DNA of 64,000 bases, from the NCBI RefSeq assembly GCF_024808875.1, contig NZ_JANUCT010000002.1:149660-213659 (forward strand), given 5' to 3'. The position numbers and the translations under genes are program-made. The notes under the pieces are model-generated. The model searched no databases. It saw nothing but the letters and a program-made list of their open reading frames with translations, and was not told the DNA's origin. The stretch is from Methylohalomonas lacus. Lineage in GTDB: Bacteria > Pseudomonadota > Gammaproteobacteria > Methylohalomonadales > Methylohalomonadaceae. This document shows positions 42,017 to 51,492 of this stretch, in pieces (within the stretch, counting starts at the first letter, position 1; every line of letters starts with the position of its first letter).

Positions 42017-43725
42017 TGCTTGTCTCCGTCGCTGCGTTTGCCTGAATCACGGCGTTGCAGAATATGGTCGTGATGCTGTTTGTTTTCCTGTTGCGAGTCA
42101 GTGGTGGCCTGGCGTTCGATCTCGAGTTCCTGTTCCAGCCGTTGTGCCTCACTCTGGGCATTGTTGAGGCGTGAACGGGCCTGTTCCAGTTCACGCTGCA
42201 ATTCGTGCTCGCGACGAGACTGTTCCTGTTGTCTTTGTCGTTTGAGCGAGGCCTCCTCGCTCTCCTTTTGCATGCGGGCGGTGCCCATGAGCACTTCGCT
42301 GCCGAACTGATAGACGTCGGCCAGGTCGATGCCTTCGTTGGTCAGCAACAGTTCGCGCACCTGGTTGGAATGTGCCGTGCCACGTGATTTGACCACGGAC
42401 AGCGAGCGATTGCGTTCGCCGCCGCGGATGTCATAGCCCAGCGATATCCAGGTATCGGCCAGGGTCGAGGTATGACTGAGCGTTGATTCGCTCTCCGGCG
42501 CGTCACCTTCGCTCAGGGAAGTGATCACCGACGTGATGCCGCGCGCGCGGGCCATGCCCAGCAACCGTTCGACGGCGACATAGGGCGTTTCGGCGCTGGC
42601 TGCCTTGAGCAGTGCCGACACCGGGTCAATCACCAGAACGTCCGGCTTGAATTCGTCGAGCAGGCGCAGGACCTCGATGAAATGGACCTCAACCAGTGAG
42701 CGCCAGGCTTCGCGCGAGACGATCCGCAGATGGCCACTGTCGAGATGGCGGGCCAGATCGATGCCGACCGAGGCGACGTTGCGGACGATGCGGTCGGCCA
42801 GTTCGTCGAAGCTGAGATACAGCGCCAGTTCGCCCCGTGCTGCGGCCGCGCAGGCAAAACTGGCGGCCAGCGTAGTCTTGGACGTGCCGGGCAGGCCCGA
42901 AATCAGCGTCGTGGAACCGCGATGTATGCCGCCGCCGAGCACCTTGTCCAGCCGCTGAATGCCGGTGCCGAGGCGCTCCTGGCTGACCGGTACTGTCGCG
43001 CTGGCCTGGGCCTCGCCGAACGGAACGTGCAGGCCGTTATCGTCCATGACCATGGGCAGTTCATCGGTGACATGAGACGAGCCGCGGTACTTGGCGATGC
43101 GGAAACGGCGGTTCAATCTGCGCCCGACCAGGTCGGTGGACAGCATGAGCACGGTGTCGAGCAGGTACTCAATCTCTTCCAGGTAGGCCTGTTGCTCGTT
43201 GTCGCTGGTGTATAGTTTGGCAGTCAGTAACAGCGACAGCTGGTGTTGCTGGCACCAGGCATCGAGCGTGGCGATCTGTTCCACGGCCTGACCGGCACTG
43301 GGTTGCAGGCGCAGCAGACGGTCAATACCGTCGAGCACGATCCAGCTGGCATTGCTGGATTGGCTGCGGGCGCCGATGGCCGCCAGCAGTCCATCAATAT
43401 CGAAGCTGCCGGCTGCTTCCATGCCAGGCTGCGGGCGCGCATCAATGATTTGCAGCCGATCGCCGTCTTTCAGCAGGTGGCCCCAGTTGAACGAGCTTGC
43501 GTCGCGGCGGATCTGTTGCGATGACTCCTCGAAAGAGACGAACACGCCGCCCTGGCCGGCATGGATCGCGTTGGCGAGGATCTGCTGGCATAACACGGTC
43601 TTGCCGGCACCGGGCTGACCGGCGACCAGGGTGGCGCCGACGCTGGGCAGACCGCCACGCGTGACTTCATCCAGGCCGGTTATGCCGGTTGCGCGTTTGC
43701 CCATGCGAGTTGCAGTTTCAGTCAT
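42013..43725 (-). CDS. kaiC: KaiC-family double-domain ATPase with C-terminal coiled coil
   Basis: A 570-residue protein with two RecA-like KaiC domains. CI has Walker A GQPGAGKT (36-43) and Glu66/Glu67 in SFEESSQQI. CII has GLPGTSKT (277-284), Asp307/Glu308 in SFDELADR, and VLVIDPVSALLKA. The segment SHTSTLADT places Ser420 and Thr421 (and Thr415) at the positions of the autophosphorylated Ser431/Thr432 (and Thr426) of Synechococcus KaiC, so phosphorylation is plausible. Unlike classical KaiC (519 residues), it ends in about 85 residues of charged Arg/Glu/Gln coiled coil, which may mediate oligomers or partner binding. No kaiA is present. It lies between a GGDEF-EAL gene (34-base gap) and kaiB. 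Confidence 0.93.
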   Translation of the reverse strand: MTETATRMGKRATGITGLDEVTRGGLPSVGATLVAGQPGAGKTVLCQQILANAIHAGQGGVFVSFEESSQQIRRDASSFNWGHLLKDGDRLQIIDARPQPGMEAAGSFDIDGLLAAIGARSQSSNASWIVLDGIDRLLRLQPSAGQAVEQIATLDAWCQQHQLSLLLTAKLYTSDNEQQAYLEEIEYLLDTVLMLSTDLVGRRLNRRFRIAKYRGSSHVTDELPMVMDDNGLHVPFGEAQASATVPVSQERLGTGIQRLDKVLGGGIHRGSTTLISGLPGTSKTTLAASFACAAAARGELALYLSFDELADRIVRNVASVGIDLARHLDSGHLRIVSREAWRSLVEVHFIEVLRLLDEFKPDVLVIDPVSALLKAASAETPYVAVERLLGMARARGITSVITSLSEGDAPESESTLSHTSTLADTWISLGYDIRGGERNRSLSVVKSRGTAHSNQVRELLLTNEGIDLADVYQFGSEVLMGTARMQKESEEASLKRQRQQEQSRREHELQRELEQARSRLNNAQSEAQRLEQELEIERQATTDSQQENKQHHDHILQRRDSGKRSDGDKQ

Positions 43726-43759
43726 GTAATCCTCTCGGTTCGTGGAAACAAGGGGAGAA

Positions 43760-46321
43760 TCAGCCCCGGCTCAATTCAATGCTCGAGTTAGAATGATGCG
43801 CGGCCAAAGGCAGTGTACGTCGCTTGTCCAGCAGCCAGCGAAAATCTTCCACTTCCAGCGGCACGCTATAGTAGTAGCCCTGGCCGTTTCGGCAGCCGAG
43901 TGCCATCAGTCCGCTCCGCATCTGTTCATTTTCGACACCTTCGGCCACAGCCTCGGCACCCAGTGCCTTGGCGATGTCGAGAATGGCATTAACAATGCAT
44001 TCGCTATAGGCATCGTCGAGCAGTTTGCGGGTAAAGCTCTGGTCGATCTTGATCTCGTCAAACGGATACTGTTGCAGATAGCGCAGCGAGGAATAGCCGG
44101 TACCGAAGTCGTCCAGTGACAGGTTGACGCCGAGTTCATGCAGCCTGATGATTTCCTCGCGCAGCTGTTCGGACTCCTGGTCGAATACGCTCTCGGTAAT
44201 TTCCAGGGTCAGCGACTGCGGCGGCACGTCATGCGCTGCCAGTGCCTCGGCCACGGTTCGGCTGAAATTGCTCTCGGTAAACTGCACCATGGAAACGTTG
44301 AGGGAAACATTGACGATACCCAGACCGGCGTCGCGCCATACGCTCAGGTAACGGCAGGCCTCGTTGAGGACCCAGCGGCCGATCGGCCGTATCAGCTGGC
44401 TTTTCTCGGCAACGGGTATAAAGCTGGCCGGCGGCTGCAGACCGCGTTCCGGGTGATGCCAGCGCAACAGGGCTTCACAGCCGATGATGGCCCCATTGGC
44501 CAGTGACACCTTCGGCTGAAAGTGCAGTTCGAACTCGTCGTTGTCGAGCGCTAGGCGCAGTTCACGGGTCAGACGCAGACGATCCTGGGACTCGCTGTCA
44601 AGCGTGTGGTTGTACGCTGCCCAGTTGTCCCCCAGTCCGCGACGTCGGCAGTAAAACAGTGCCAGTTCCGCTTCGCGTACCAGATTTTCAGCGGAGCGAG
44701 GCTGAGTCTCCAGTCGCGTAAAACCGAACTGGGCTTCCACGTAAATCGGTGCATGCTCCACATGAAACGGTTCGGCAAATACGCTGTTCAGCAACTGGCG
44801 TTCCCAGCCGTCTGCCGGATTGGCACCCCCTTGCAGGTAGACCACGAATTCGTCACCGCCGGTACGGCCGACGAAACCCTGATCACCGACACGCGCCTGC
44901 AGCCGCCTGGCGATGCTGTTGAGCATCAGATCGCCGGTGCTGTAGCCGTAGGCGTCATTGATGTCGTGCAGTTGTACGATATCAAGCAGCACAACCCGGC
45001 CACCGAATTGCCAGCCCTGCGTCTGGAAGTGTTCGGCAAGATGGTTGATAAAGCCGGTGCGTGACCAGAGGTGGGTCAGCGCATCCTCGAAGGCCAGCCG
45101 GTTCAGTTCGAGCTCGGCCAGTTTGCGTTCGGTGATGTCGACGTGCATGACGACGGCGCCGTAGACCGATGAATCCGTTTGTCCCGGCGTCAGCCGGTTG
45201 ATCATCACCCGGAACCAGCGCTGCTCCTGTGGCGAATGACAGGCGTATTCCAGTGCAAAGATATCCTGTTCGCCGGCGAGTATGGCACGCAGCCCCTCGG
45301 CAACCCGTTGTGCGTCCTTGGCGCAATCGCCATGGGCCGTCTCGCACACACTGATATAGTTCTGGCCGATGCCAAACTGGTTGTCCTTATAGTCGTTCTC
45401 CTGGCCAAAGTGCCGCCACTGATCGTTGACGTCGATGACCGTGCCGTCCTGGTCGAGCAGCGCTATATGGGCGGACAGGGAATTGATCAGGGTCTGGCGC
45501 AGGTCGAGGGCGTACGCCAGCTCGTCCTTGGAGCGCTGCAGAATCTGCTCGTGTTCCAACAGCTGGCTGTAAGTCCTTTGCTGTTCGTCGAGAAGATCGT
45601 TGAAGGCCTGGCCTAGGCTGGCCAGTTCGTCGTCGCCATTTGTGACAACGCGGGCATATATGTCGCCGTTGCGCACACGTTCAATGGTGTTGACCAGTTG
45701 CCGTGTAGGGCGATTCAGGCGCCGGTGTATCAGCCCAAAGGTTGCCACACACAAGGCGCCGAACAGCAGGGCGGTAGCGGCGAAGGCAACCGTTGTAACC
45801 ACGACTTGCTGAGTGCGCGCCTGCTGCTGGGCATGCATAGCACGGGCGAGAGCTGAATCCAGGGCAATGCCGTGACTGGCAATCTGGTTCAGGATAATTT
45901 GATTACGTTCGCTCAGGTTCAGAGGGCCACCGGGGCCCTGCTCGCTTTCGACTGACGGCAGCCGTTCATTCCATTGGTCGGGGCGTATGGCTGACTCCAG
46001 TTCCCGCAGAATGATGTCGATATGATGGGCGACTCGTCCGGTACCCGTTTCCTCTTTTTCACTGAGAGATTCCAGCGCGGCCCGGATGCTACGGCCTTCC
46101 TGCTGGATGACCTGCCAGAGCTTGGGATCGGCGCCAAACAGCAGCAGGCTGTCACTGGCGACTGAAAAATTGTCGACCCGCTGCTTCAGTTCAAGCAGCG
46201 TATCCACTTCGCGCTGGTTACTGCGCATGGACTGGTAGCTATAGATACTGAGCGCCAGCAGAGCGACCAGACCTATGAAACTGGCCACGATGCTGTAGGT
46301 TGACAGCCTGACCAGTCTCAT
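43760..46321 (-). CDS. Membrane GGDEF-EAL protein with HAMP and PAS-like domains
   Basis: An 853-residue c-di-GMP signalling protein. Two membrane helices (near 9-27 and 173-198) enclose a periplasmic helical sensor region. A HAMP-like linker follows (RRLNRPTRQLVNTIERVRNGD), then a PAS-type domain (about 270-405, ending VVMHVDITERKLAE), a GGDEF domain with intact GGDEF at 488-492 (GRTGGDEFVVYL), and an EAL domain with EAL at 616-618 (GCEALLRWHHP). DDFGTGYSSLRYLQ and the later catalytic residues are present. Both cyclase and phosphodiesterase could work. Its ATG overlaps the stop of the upstream binding-protein gene (ATGA), pointing to a sensor pair. kaiC and kaiB follow. Confidence 0.94.
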   Translation of the reverse strand: MRLVRLSTYSIVASFIGLVALLALSIYSYQSMRSNQREVDTLLELKQRVDNFSVASDSLLLFGADPKLWQVIQQEGRSIRAALESLSEKEETGTGRVAHHIDIILRELESAIRPDQWNERLPSVESEQGPGGPLNLSERNQIILNQIASHGIALDSALARAMHAQQQARTQQVVVTTVAFAATALLFGALCVATFGLIHRRLNRPTRQLVNTIERVRNGDIYARVVTNGDDELASLGQAFNDLLDEQQRTYSQLLEHEQILQRSKDELAYALDLRQTLINSLSAHIALLDQDGTVIDVNDQWRHFGQENDYKDNQFGIGQNYISVCETAHGDCAKDAQRVAEGLRAILAGEQDIFALEYACHSPQEQRWFRVMINRLTPGQTDSSVYGAVVMHVDITERKLAELELNRLAFEDALTHLWSRTGFINHLAEHFQTQGWQFGGRVVLLDIVQLHDINDAYGYSTGDLMLNSIARRLQARVGDQGFVGRTGGDEFVVYLQGGANPADGWERQLLNSVFAEPFHVEHAPIYVEAQFGFTRLETQPRSAENLVREAELALFYCRRRGLGDNWAAYNHTLDSESQDRLRLTRELRLALDNDEFELHFQPKVSLANGAIIGCEALLRWHHPERGLQPPASFIPVAEKSQLIRPIGRWVLNEACRYLSVWRDAGLGIVNVSLNVSMVQFTESNFSRTVAEALAAHDVPPQSLTLEITESVFDQESEQLREEIIRLHELGVNLSLDDFGTGYSSLRYLQQYPFDEIKIDQSFTRKLLDDAYSECIVNAILDIAKALGAEAVAEGVENEQMRSGLMALGCRNGQGYYYSVPLEVEDFRWLLDKRRTLPLAAHHSNSSIELSRG

Positions 46322-47367
46322 TCGGGGGCCAGGGATCGTTGCCAGGTCATATTGAGTGGCAGACCAACCGCCGACGGTGCAATGCTGCGCAGTGCCGCGG
46401 GTGCCAGCAATGGCAGAATTCGAGAGGGGCCGGACGGATGGCCATCACCATATCCCATCTGATAGGCCCAGGCCTGCTGTTGCTGGAACGTGGTAATCAG
46501 AGACCAGTCCAGATTTAGGGCATAAGCTAGATTCTGCCAGCTGTCAGCAAAGTGCTGGGCATCAATGCCTGCCCGATCGGCATACTGTTGCAGTACGGCG
46601 TCGGGATTTCGCGCGATATCGTCAATCGCCGCCTGGTAGGCATTGAGCAGCGTCCGGGTCACCTCAGGGTGCTGGTCAACCACCTCGCGCCGGCTGACGA
46701 GCAACCATTTGGCGGTGTAGACATTGCTACCAGGCAGTTTCAGCAGGCCAGTGTCCGCCTGGGCGCTCAGTTTCGCCACCCAGGGTTGCCACATGACCGC
46801 AGCGTCTATGGCCCCGTTAAGCAACGCCTGGGGGAGTTTATCGATGGGGTAATCAACCAGTGTAATCGCGGATTTATCCAGCTTGTGATAGGCCGAAAAC
46901 AGCCACCAGACCAGTTCGGCGTTCGTGCCCTTGGCCATACCGACACGGCCGCCCTGCAGGGCCCGCGCCGTCTGGATCCGCTCGGCGAGGGTAACAACAT
47001 GGTTGAAATGGGAGGCGTGAACGAGACTTGCAAGAATCACGGGGTCATTGGGCTCGCCCGGAGTGTTGTCCTCCAGGGTGTCTATAACCAGCGGAGTGAG
47101 GGCCATCAGGGCGTAATCGACCCGGCCATTTCTTAACCGCTGAAGGTTGGCCTTGCCAGAATCCGTATATTGAACTTCAATCGCCAGGCCGCTTTGCTGG
47201 AAGTGACCATTGCGATCAGCGATTAGGGTCGGGAGATCACCGAGGTAATCCACGCCGGACAGGCGCATGGTCGAAGAATTGTCAGCGCTGACAGGTGGCG
47301 GGCGGATCAGTAGCAGAACGAGTACCGCAATAAGCCAGCTGCCCGGGGTGTGAGGCGATGCAGTCAT
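46318..47367 (-). CDS. NMT1/THI5-like periplasmic substrate-binding protein
   Basis: A 349-residue protein with a signal peptide (GSWLIAVLVLLLIRPPPVSA) and the type II periplasmic binding fold of the NMT1/SsuA group. Key blocks are LIADRNGHFQQSGLAIEVQYTDSG, VDYALMALTPLV, LQGGRVGMAKGTNAELVWW and GAIDAAVMWQPWV. No ABC permease or ATPase is encoded nearby. Instead its last codon overlaps a membrane GGDEF-EAL gene, so it probably delivers a bound ligand signal to that sensor and not to a transporter. The ligand is unknown; relatives bind pyrimidines, sulfonates or nitrate. First gene of the kaiBC-containing operon. Confidence 0.9.
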   Translation of the reverse strand: MTASPHTPGSWLIAVLVLLLIRPPPVSADNSSTMRLSGVDYLGDLPTLIADRNGHFQQSGLAIEVQYTDSGKANLQRLRNGRVDYALMALTPLVIDTLEDNTPGEPNDPVILASLVHASHFNHVVTLAERIQTARALQGGRVGMAKGTNAELVWWLFSAYHKLDKSAITLVDYPIDKLPQALLNGAIDAAVMWQPWVAKLSAQADTGLLKLPGSNVYTAKWLLVSRREVVDQHPEVTRTLLNAYQAAIDDIARNPDAVLQQYADRAGIDAQHFADSWQNLAYALNLDWSLITTFQQQQAWAYQMGYGDGHPSGPSRILPLLAPAALRSIAPSAVGLPLNMTWQRSLAPE

Positions 47368-47649
47368 GGGAGGTCAGGGTCAGTCTGTGCTTGCCCAAGA
47401 TCCCCTATATTTGTGCGAATAGGTTGCATACGCATCCAAGATTAAGGATCGACTGGCATGTTTTACTTAACTTATCGTTATTTTGGGTAACCTAGTATTA
47501 CCAAACCAAGATAGTCAAATATTTTTGCTCATACTCGCCGTAACCAGCATAACAGTCAGGACATGCTTACAGGGGGTGTTAGACATGTCCAGTACTTAAT
47601 ATACATGATGTTAGCGAGTCCATGTTTAGACTTAGTCTATTAAGCAACC

Positions 47650-48324
47650 TCAGCGATTGGGCAGCAGATTGATAAGCTCGGTGAGCTGATCGAGCGTCAG
47701 CGTCGGCGTCATTTCCCAGAAATCACTGTCAAAATCCGGGCCGCGACGTATGTAGGCGGCGTTCAGATCGTGGTTTAGCGCGCCAATGAAATCGAAACTG
47801 TTGCCGGATATCATCCAGGTCTCTGATGGCCTGGAGCCGGTCTCCCGCAGAAGTAGCTCGTAGACTTCCGGGTTGGGCTTGTAGCTTTTTACCGCATCGA
47901 CGCTCAGTATCTGCTCGAAATAGTGGCGGATGCCGCCATGGTCAAGCAGGATAGCCAGATCATCGGGGGTGCCATTCGACAGGACGACGAGCCGGTAACC
48001 TGATGCGGCCAAGGCCTTAAGTGCCGCGTCGACATCCTCATACTTGTCCAAACGGCGGTACTGCTCGCACAGGGCTTCAACCCGATCATCGTCCAGATCC
48101 AGTCCCCGGGTATAGCAGCTGAATTTCAGCGCATCGCGGATACAGGCATCAAACGGCATGTACATACGCATCAGTCCGCGTCTGAAAGCGAACTCGAGCT
48201 GTTTCTGTCGCCACAAGTGGGCTAGATCCGCAGGTCCATCGATGCCTTCCCGAGCCAGAGCGCCAATGATGCTCCTAGTATCAAACAGGGTTCCGTATAC
48301 ATCGAATGCAAGTGTCATTGCCAT
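47650..48324 (-). CDS. Type II haloacid dehalogenase-like HAD hydrolase
   Basis: A 224-residue HAD protein. The nucleophile Asp8 is in LAFDVYGTLFDTRSI; VLSNGTPDDL carries motif II; VKSYKPNPEVYELLL has the Lys; and MISGNSFDFIGALNHDLNAAYI is the C-terminal motif of L-2-haloacid dehalogenases. Activity on 2-haloacids is possible, but many relatives have other substrates. The ATG at 48324 was chosen; a TTG at 48330 and an ATG at 48318 are alternatives, and none has a clear ribosome-binding site. It lies between the Kai operon and a divergent GGDEF-EAL gene. Confidence 0.85.
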   Translation of the reverse strand: MAMTLAFDVYGTLFDTRSIIGALAREGIDGPADLAHLWRQKQLEFAFRRGLMRMYMPFDACIRDALKFSCYTRGLDLDDDRVEALCEQYRRLDKYEDVDAALKALAASGYRLVVLSNGTPDDLAILLDHGGIRHYFEQILSVDAVKSYKPNPEVYELLLRETGSRPSETWMISGNSFDFIGALNHDLNAAYIRRGPDFDSDFWEMTPTLTLDQLTELINLLPNR

Positions 48325-48518
48325 GGTCAATAAGCCGTCATCAGGTGGTCAAGCGACCGCAGAATAACAAAATAGCGGTTATATGGTGAAGAAGGTATGT
48401 ATGTGATAGTTCACAATCTCATGCTAATCTATTCAAGGGTAGAATGGCGTCTTAACGATGATGCTGGGGAGGAGCTGTGTTAAACGCACAATATTGCTGC
48501 CATGGCAGATCGTGAAGA

Positions 48519-50369
48519 TTGGCAAACGGCGGCCCACACCAACAACACACCAACAGAAATGGTGAGCAGCAGTCCCTAACAACCGGGCAAGCACCGGTAG
48601 ATCCGTGTGAACCGGTAGCGTCACTGTCATCCGGAGCTCTGCCGGATGACAGCCTGCTGAACTCGTTACTGCAGGCCGTGATGGGGCACCTTCAGGATAT
48701 GGTCATCATCACCGAGGCGAGTCCGATGGCGCCACCGGGTCCGTTGATCGTATACGTCAACGAAGCCGTGACCGAGCGCACCGGCTTTGCCCGGGACGAG
48801 TTGCTGGGCGCCCCAGTATCCCGGCTGCTCGGTGAGGCCTCTGATCCAAGCACTGTCGAGCGTATATGGCAGGCGATGCACGCCGGCCAGCCCATTGATT
48901 TCGAGATTGTCAATTATACGCGCAGCGGTGAGCCATTCTGGGTGGCATCGCGATTTTGCCCCGTTGCCGATGACAGCGGTGTCATCCGTTACTGGATAGC
49001 TATCAAGAAGGATATCCAGGCGCAGAAACAGGCTGAACGTCAGGCCCACGATCTGGCTTTTTACGACGCCCTGACCCATCTGCCCAACCGGCGGTATCTA
49101 CAGAATCGGCTGGGGGAGATCGTGTCCGCCACAGGCAACGTACAGTCCAGTGCGTTGCTGTTCATCGACTTTGATGATTTCAAGCGAGTCAATGATACCT
49201 TCGGTCACACTGTGGGCGATGATCTGCTCATCGAGATGGCAAAACGGCTAATGGGGGCTGTGCGCGACAGTGACCAAGTCGCCCGTATCGGCGGTGATGA
49301 ATTCGTTGTACTACTGGAGTCCTTGGGACAGGATCAGACAACGGTGGTTGAGCGGGCCGGACGCGTCGCCAACAAGATTGTTGACCATTGTAATGAACCG
49401 TATCTGATCAGCGGCATCGAGATATTTCTGACGCCGAGTATCGGCATGACAATCATAGAACCGACAACCGGAATCTGCCCTGAGCAAATCCTGAAGCAAG
49501 CTGATATGGCCATGTATGCTGCCAAAGCGACGGGCAAGAATGCGGTGCGATTCTTTGACCCGGATATGGAGCAGCAGATATCCCAGCGTCTACGGCTTGA
49601 GTCTGAACTGCGCAGAGCACTTGCACGCGATGAGTTCGAACTTTATTACCAGCCTCAATTCCACGCGAGCGGTGCACTGTTCGGCTATGAGGCATTGATC
49701 CGCTGGCAACATCCAGTCCGCGGGTATCTCGGCCCTAGCGAGTTCATCGAAGTGGCCGAGGAGAACAACCTTATTGTCAAAATGGGTGAGTGGGCATTAC
49801 GCCGGGCTTGTGAGCAGGCGAGTAAATGGATGCGAACGTATCCGCGTGAGGTGATCCGGGTTTCGGTGAATATCAGCCCACGGCAGTTCCATTCCCCGAA
49901 CTTTGTTCAGTCCGTGGCTATGGCCCTCAATAACAGCGGATTGAGTCCCTGGCTTTTGAAACTGGAGCTGACCGAGAATCTCATGCTTGACCATATTGAG
50001 CAGATCATCCAGAAAATGGCCCGTTTGAGCGATCTGGGCGTGATTTTATCCCTCGACGATTTCGGGACCGGCTTCTCCTCCTTATACCATTTGAAGACAC
50101 TCCCCATCACTGAAATCAAGATCGACCGCTCGTTTGTCAGAGATCTGAACAGCGATCCAAGCGATCTCGAAATCGTGCGCTCGATTATCGATTTGTCGCA
50201 CAATCTGCATAAATCAGTGATCGCCGAGGGTGTCGAGACTCGAGAGCAGTATCAGTTGCTGCAGGCTATGGGGTGTGATGCTTATCAGGGCTACTATCTG
50301 GGCCGACCCGCATGTGCGGATTCACTAAAGATCGACAGAGTTCAAGATATTTCAAGCTCAATCTATTGA
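48519..50369 (+). CDS. PAS-GGDEF-EAL c-di-GMP signalling protein
   Basis: A soluble protein of up to 616 residues. A PAS domain lies at about 55-170 (VIITEASPMAPPGPLIVYVNEAV, TRSGEPFWVASRFCPV, IAIKKDIQAQKQAE). The GGDEF domain is intact at 258-262 (RIGGDEFVVLL) with FYDALTHLPNRRYL upstream. The EAL domain has its catalytic Glu at 391 (GYEALIRWQHP), and DDFGTGFSSLYHLKTLP is present. The start is uncertain: a stop precedes the TTG at 48519, and the first in-frame ATG (48681) would cut into the PAS domain, so TTG is the best choice. It is divergent from the HAD gene, and its output is probably c-di-GMP turnover. Confidence 0.9.
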   Translation: MANGGPHQQHTNRNGEQQSLTTGQAPVDPCEPVASLSSGALPDDSLLNSLLQAVMGHLQDMVIITEASPMAPPGPLIVYVNEAVTERTGFARDELLGAPVSRLLGEASDPSTVERIWQAMHAGQPIDFEIVNYTRSGEPFWVASRFCPVADDSGVIRYWIAIKKDIQAQKQAERQAHDLAFYDALTHLPNRRYLQNRLGEIVSATGNVQSSALLFIDFDDFKRVNDTFGHTVGDDLLIEMAKRLMGAVRDSDQVARIGGDEFVVLLESLGQDQTTVVERAGRVANKIVDHCNEPYLISGIEIFLTPSIGMTIIEPTTGICPEQILKQADMAMYAAKATGKNAVRFFDPDMEQQISQRLRLESELRRALARDEFELYYQPQFHASGALFGYEALIRWQHPVRGYLGPSEFIEVAEENNLIVKMGEWALRRACEQASKWMRTYPREVIRVSVNISPRQFHSPNFVQSVAMALNNSGLSPWLLKLELTENLMLDHIEQIIQKMARLSDLGVILSLDDFGTGFSSLYHLKTLPITEIKIDRSFVRDLNSDPSDLEIVRSIIDLSHNLHKSVIAEGVETREQYQLLQAMGCDAYQGYYLGRPACADSLKIDRVQDISSSIY

Positions 50370-50480
50370 TCTTCTGATATTAATCACGTGAACCGGGCTC
50401 TATGGATGCCATTCAATTTGAAACAGGAACACAATGGCGTCATTCAAGAGGTACAGGGCAGGGTGGCTCTATAAAGACCA

Positions 50481-50506
50481 GCGACGTCCGTCTCAGCGGG
50501 CGTCGC
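50481..50506 (-). terminator. Possible terminator of the small membrane protein gene
   Basis: GCGACGTCC (50481-50489) and GGGCGTCGC (50498-50506) pair over 9 bp with one G-T. On the minus strand the stem is followed by a weak TCTTTAT. It also lies about 110 bases after the plus-strand GGDEF-EAL gene. Confidence 0.4.
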
Positions 50507-50525
50507 CGGAACACCAGGAAGCGCC

Positions 50526-50843
50526 TTAATGACGCGCGGTAACAAACAGCGAGCGCAGTGTCACGACCAGGATCGCCGCCGAGATGAAAGCGACGACATT
50601 GGCGATGATGGCCGTGCCGATATCACCGATATAGGGAATGACACTGATGGCCGACGCCGACATCAACATACCGATGGCGGCCAGCAGAAAGGTTTGCGTT
50701 TCCTGTTCGCCGACATTGAGAAAGCCGACGACGAGTCCGAGGATGGCCAGTACCCAGGTGACCCAACTGTAGTCCAGGCCAAAGCCCGCAAGTACGGCGA
50801 TCACCAGACCGGCAATAAAAGCCCATTTGCCTATGAGTGCCAT
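50526..50843 (-). CDS. Small inner-membrane protein of unknown function
   Basis: A 105-residue protein that is almost entirely hydrophobic, with four probable membrane segments (WAFIAGLVIAVLAGFGL, WVTWVLAILGLVVGFLNV, TFLLAAIGMLMSASAISVI, IANVVAFISAAILVVTL) and short polar links. The frame extends upstream to 51191, but the extra part is Pro/Arg-rich and has no family look. The ATG at 50843 has GGGG six bases upstream and begins at the first helix. I do not recognise a named family. It is convergent with the GGDEF-EAL gene. Confidence 0.78.
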   Translation of the reverse strand: MALIGKWAFIAGLVIAVLAGFGLDYSWVTWVLAILGLVVGFLNVGEQETQTFLLAAIGMLMSASAISVIPYIGDIGTAIIANVVAFISAAILVVTLRSLFVTARH

Positions 50844-51492
50844 GCTACCCCGCCTGTTGCTGTTAGCTCTTATAAGTGTGGAAATGGCCATGGCCCGGCG
50901 GGTACAACGGTGCCCGGCCGGGCTACCGCAGTTGCACAAAAATGGTGCACAAGACAAGTGTAGCAAATAAGCTGAAAATCTATACCTCCTAGGAGGTAAT
51001 CCCGGCGGGGTCGGGACCGGGTTGTTCAGTGGCGCCTGGTGCGCCGTTGCCGGGCGCGCCTGAACGGCAGTGGGTTGGCCTCGATGAAATGTTGGAACCC
51101 GCGTTCCAAGAATGCGGCGATGTTCCTGCGCTACAGCCAGCCGTAGCCCGGGGGTGGCGTGTCGACACCGATGGCTATGGATGAGCCACACATTATAAAT
51201 GTGCGGTGAGCAGGGTTTCGATCGCCAAATCAGAACAGGCAGCTATGCAGTTAGCGGGTTGCATTCAGCGCCGGTTGTACTCGACTCGCGCCAGCCTAGG
51301 TGCAGGAGTATTGAAGGTTCTGGAGCTATTAATATAGACTGACCGAATATTCAACCATAGCTTTCTATGGTCAGGGGGATATCAGATTCACGGCCTTCAA
51401 CCTGTTGGTTAAGGTCGCCCTCATTCCTGTGTGTGCTGAACCTCTATTGAACATTGGGCTTCAAACCCGCTTTTTTACTAAATGGAACTATC
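50844..51492. other. Gene-free stretch with a 16-bp perfect palindrome
   Basis: No convincing gene. The notable site is TACCTCCTAGGAGGTA (50983-50998), a perfect palindrome that contains both a Shine-Dalgarno (AGGAGG) and an anti-Shine-Dalgarno (CCTCCT) sequence, upstream of the minus-strand membrane gene. The part near 51060-51140 is GC-rich and might be decayed coding DNA, but I could not match it to a family. The last 150 bases are AT-richer and should hold the promoter of the parvulin gene. Confidence 0.55.

Noticed and set aside
50844..51191. N-terminal 116-residue extension of the small membrane protein
   Set aside because: The extension is Pro/Arg/His-rich and precedes a better ATG with a ribosome-binding site; it is probably untranslated.
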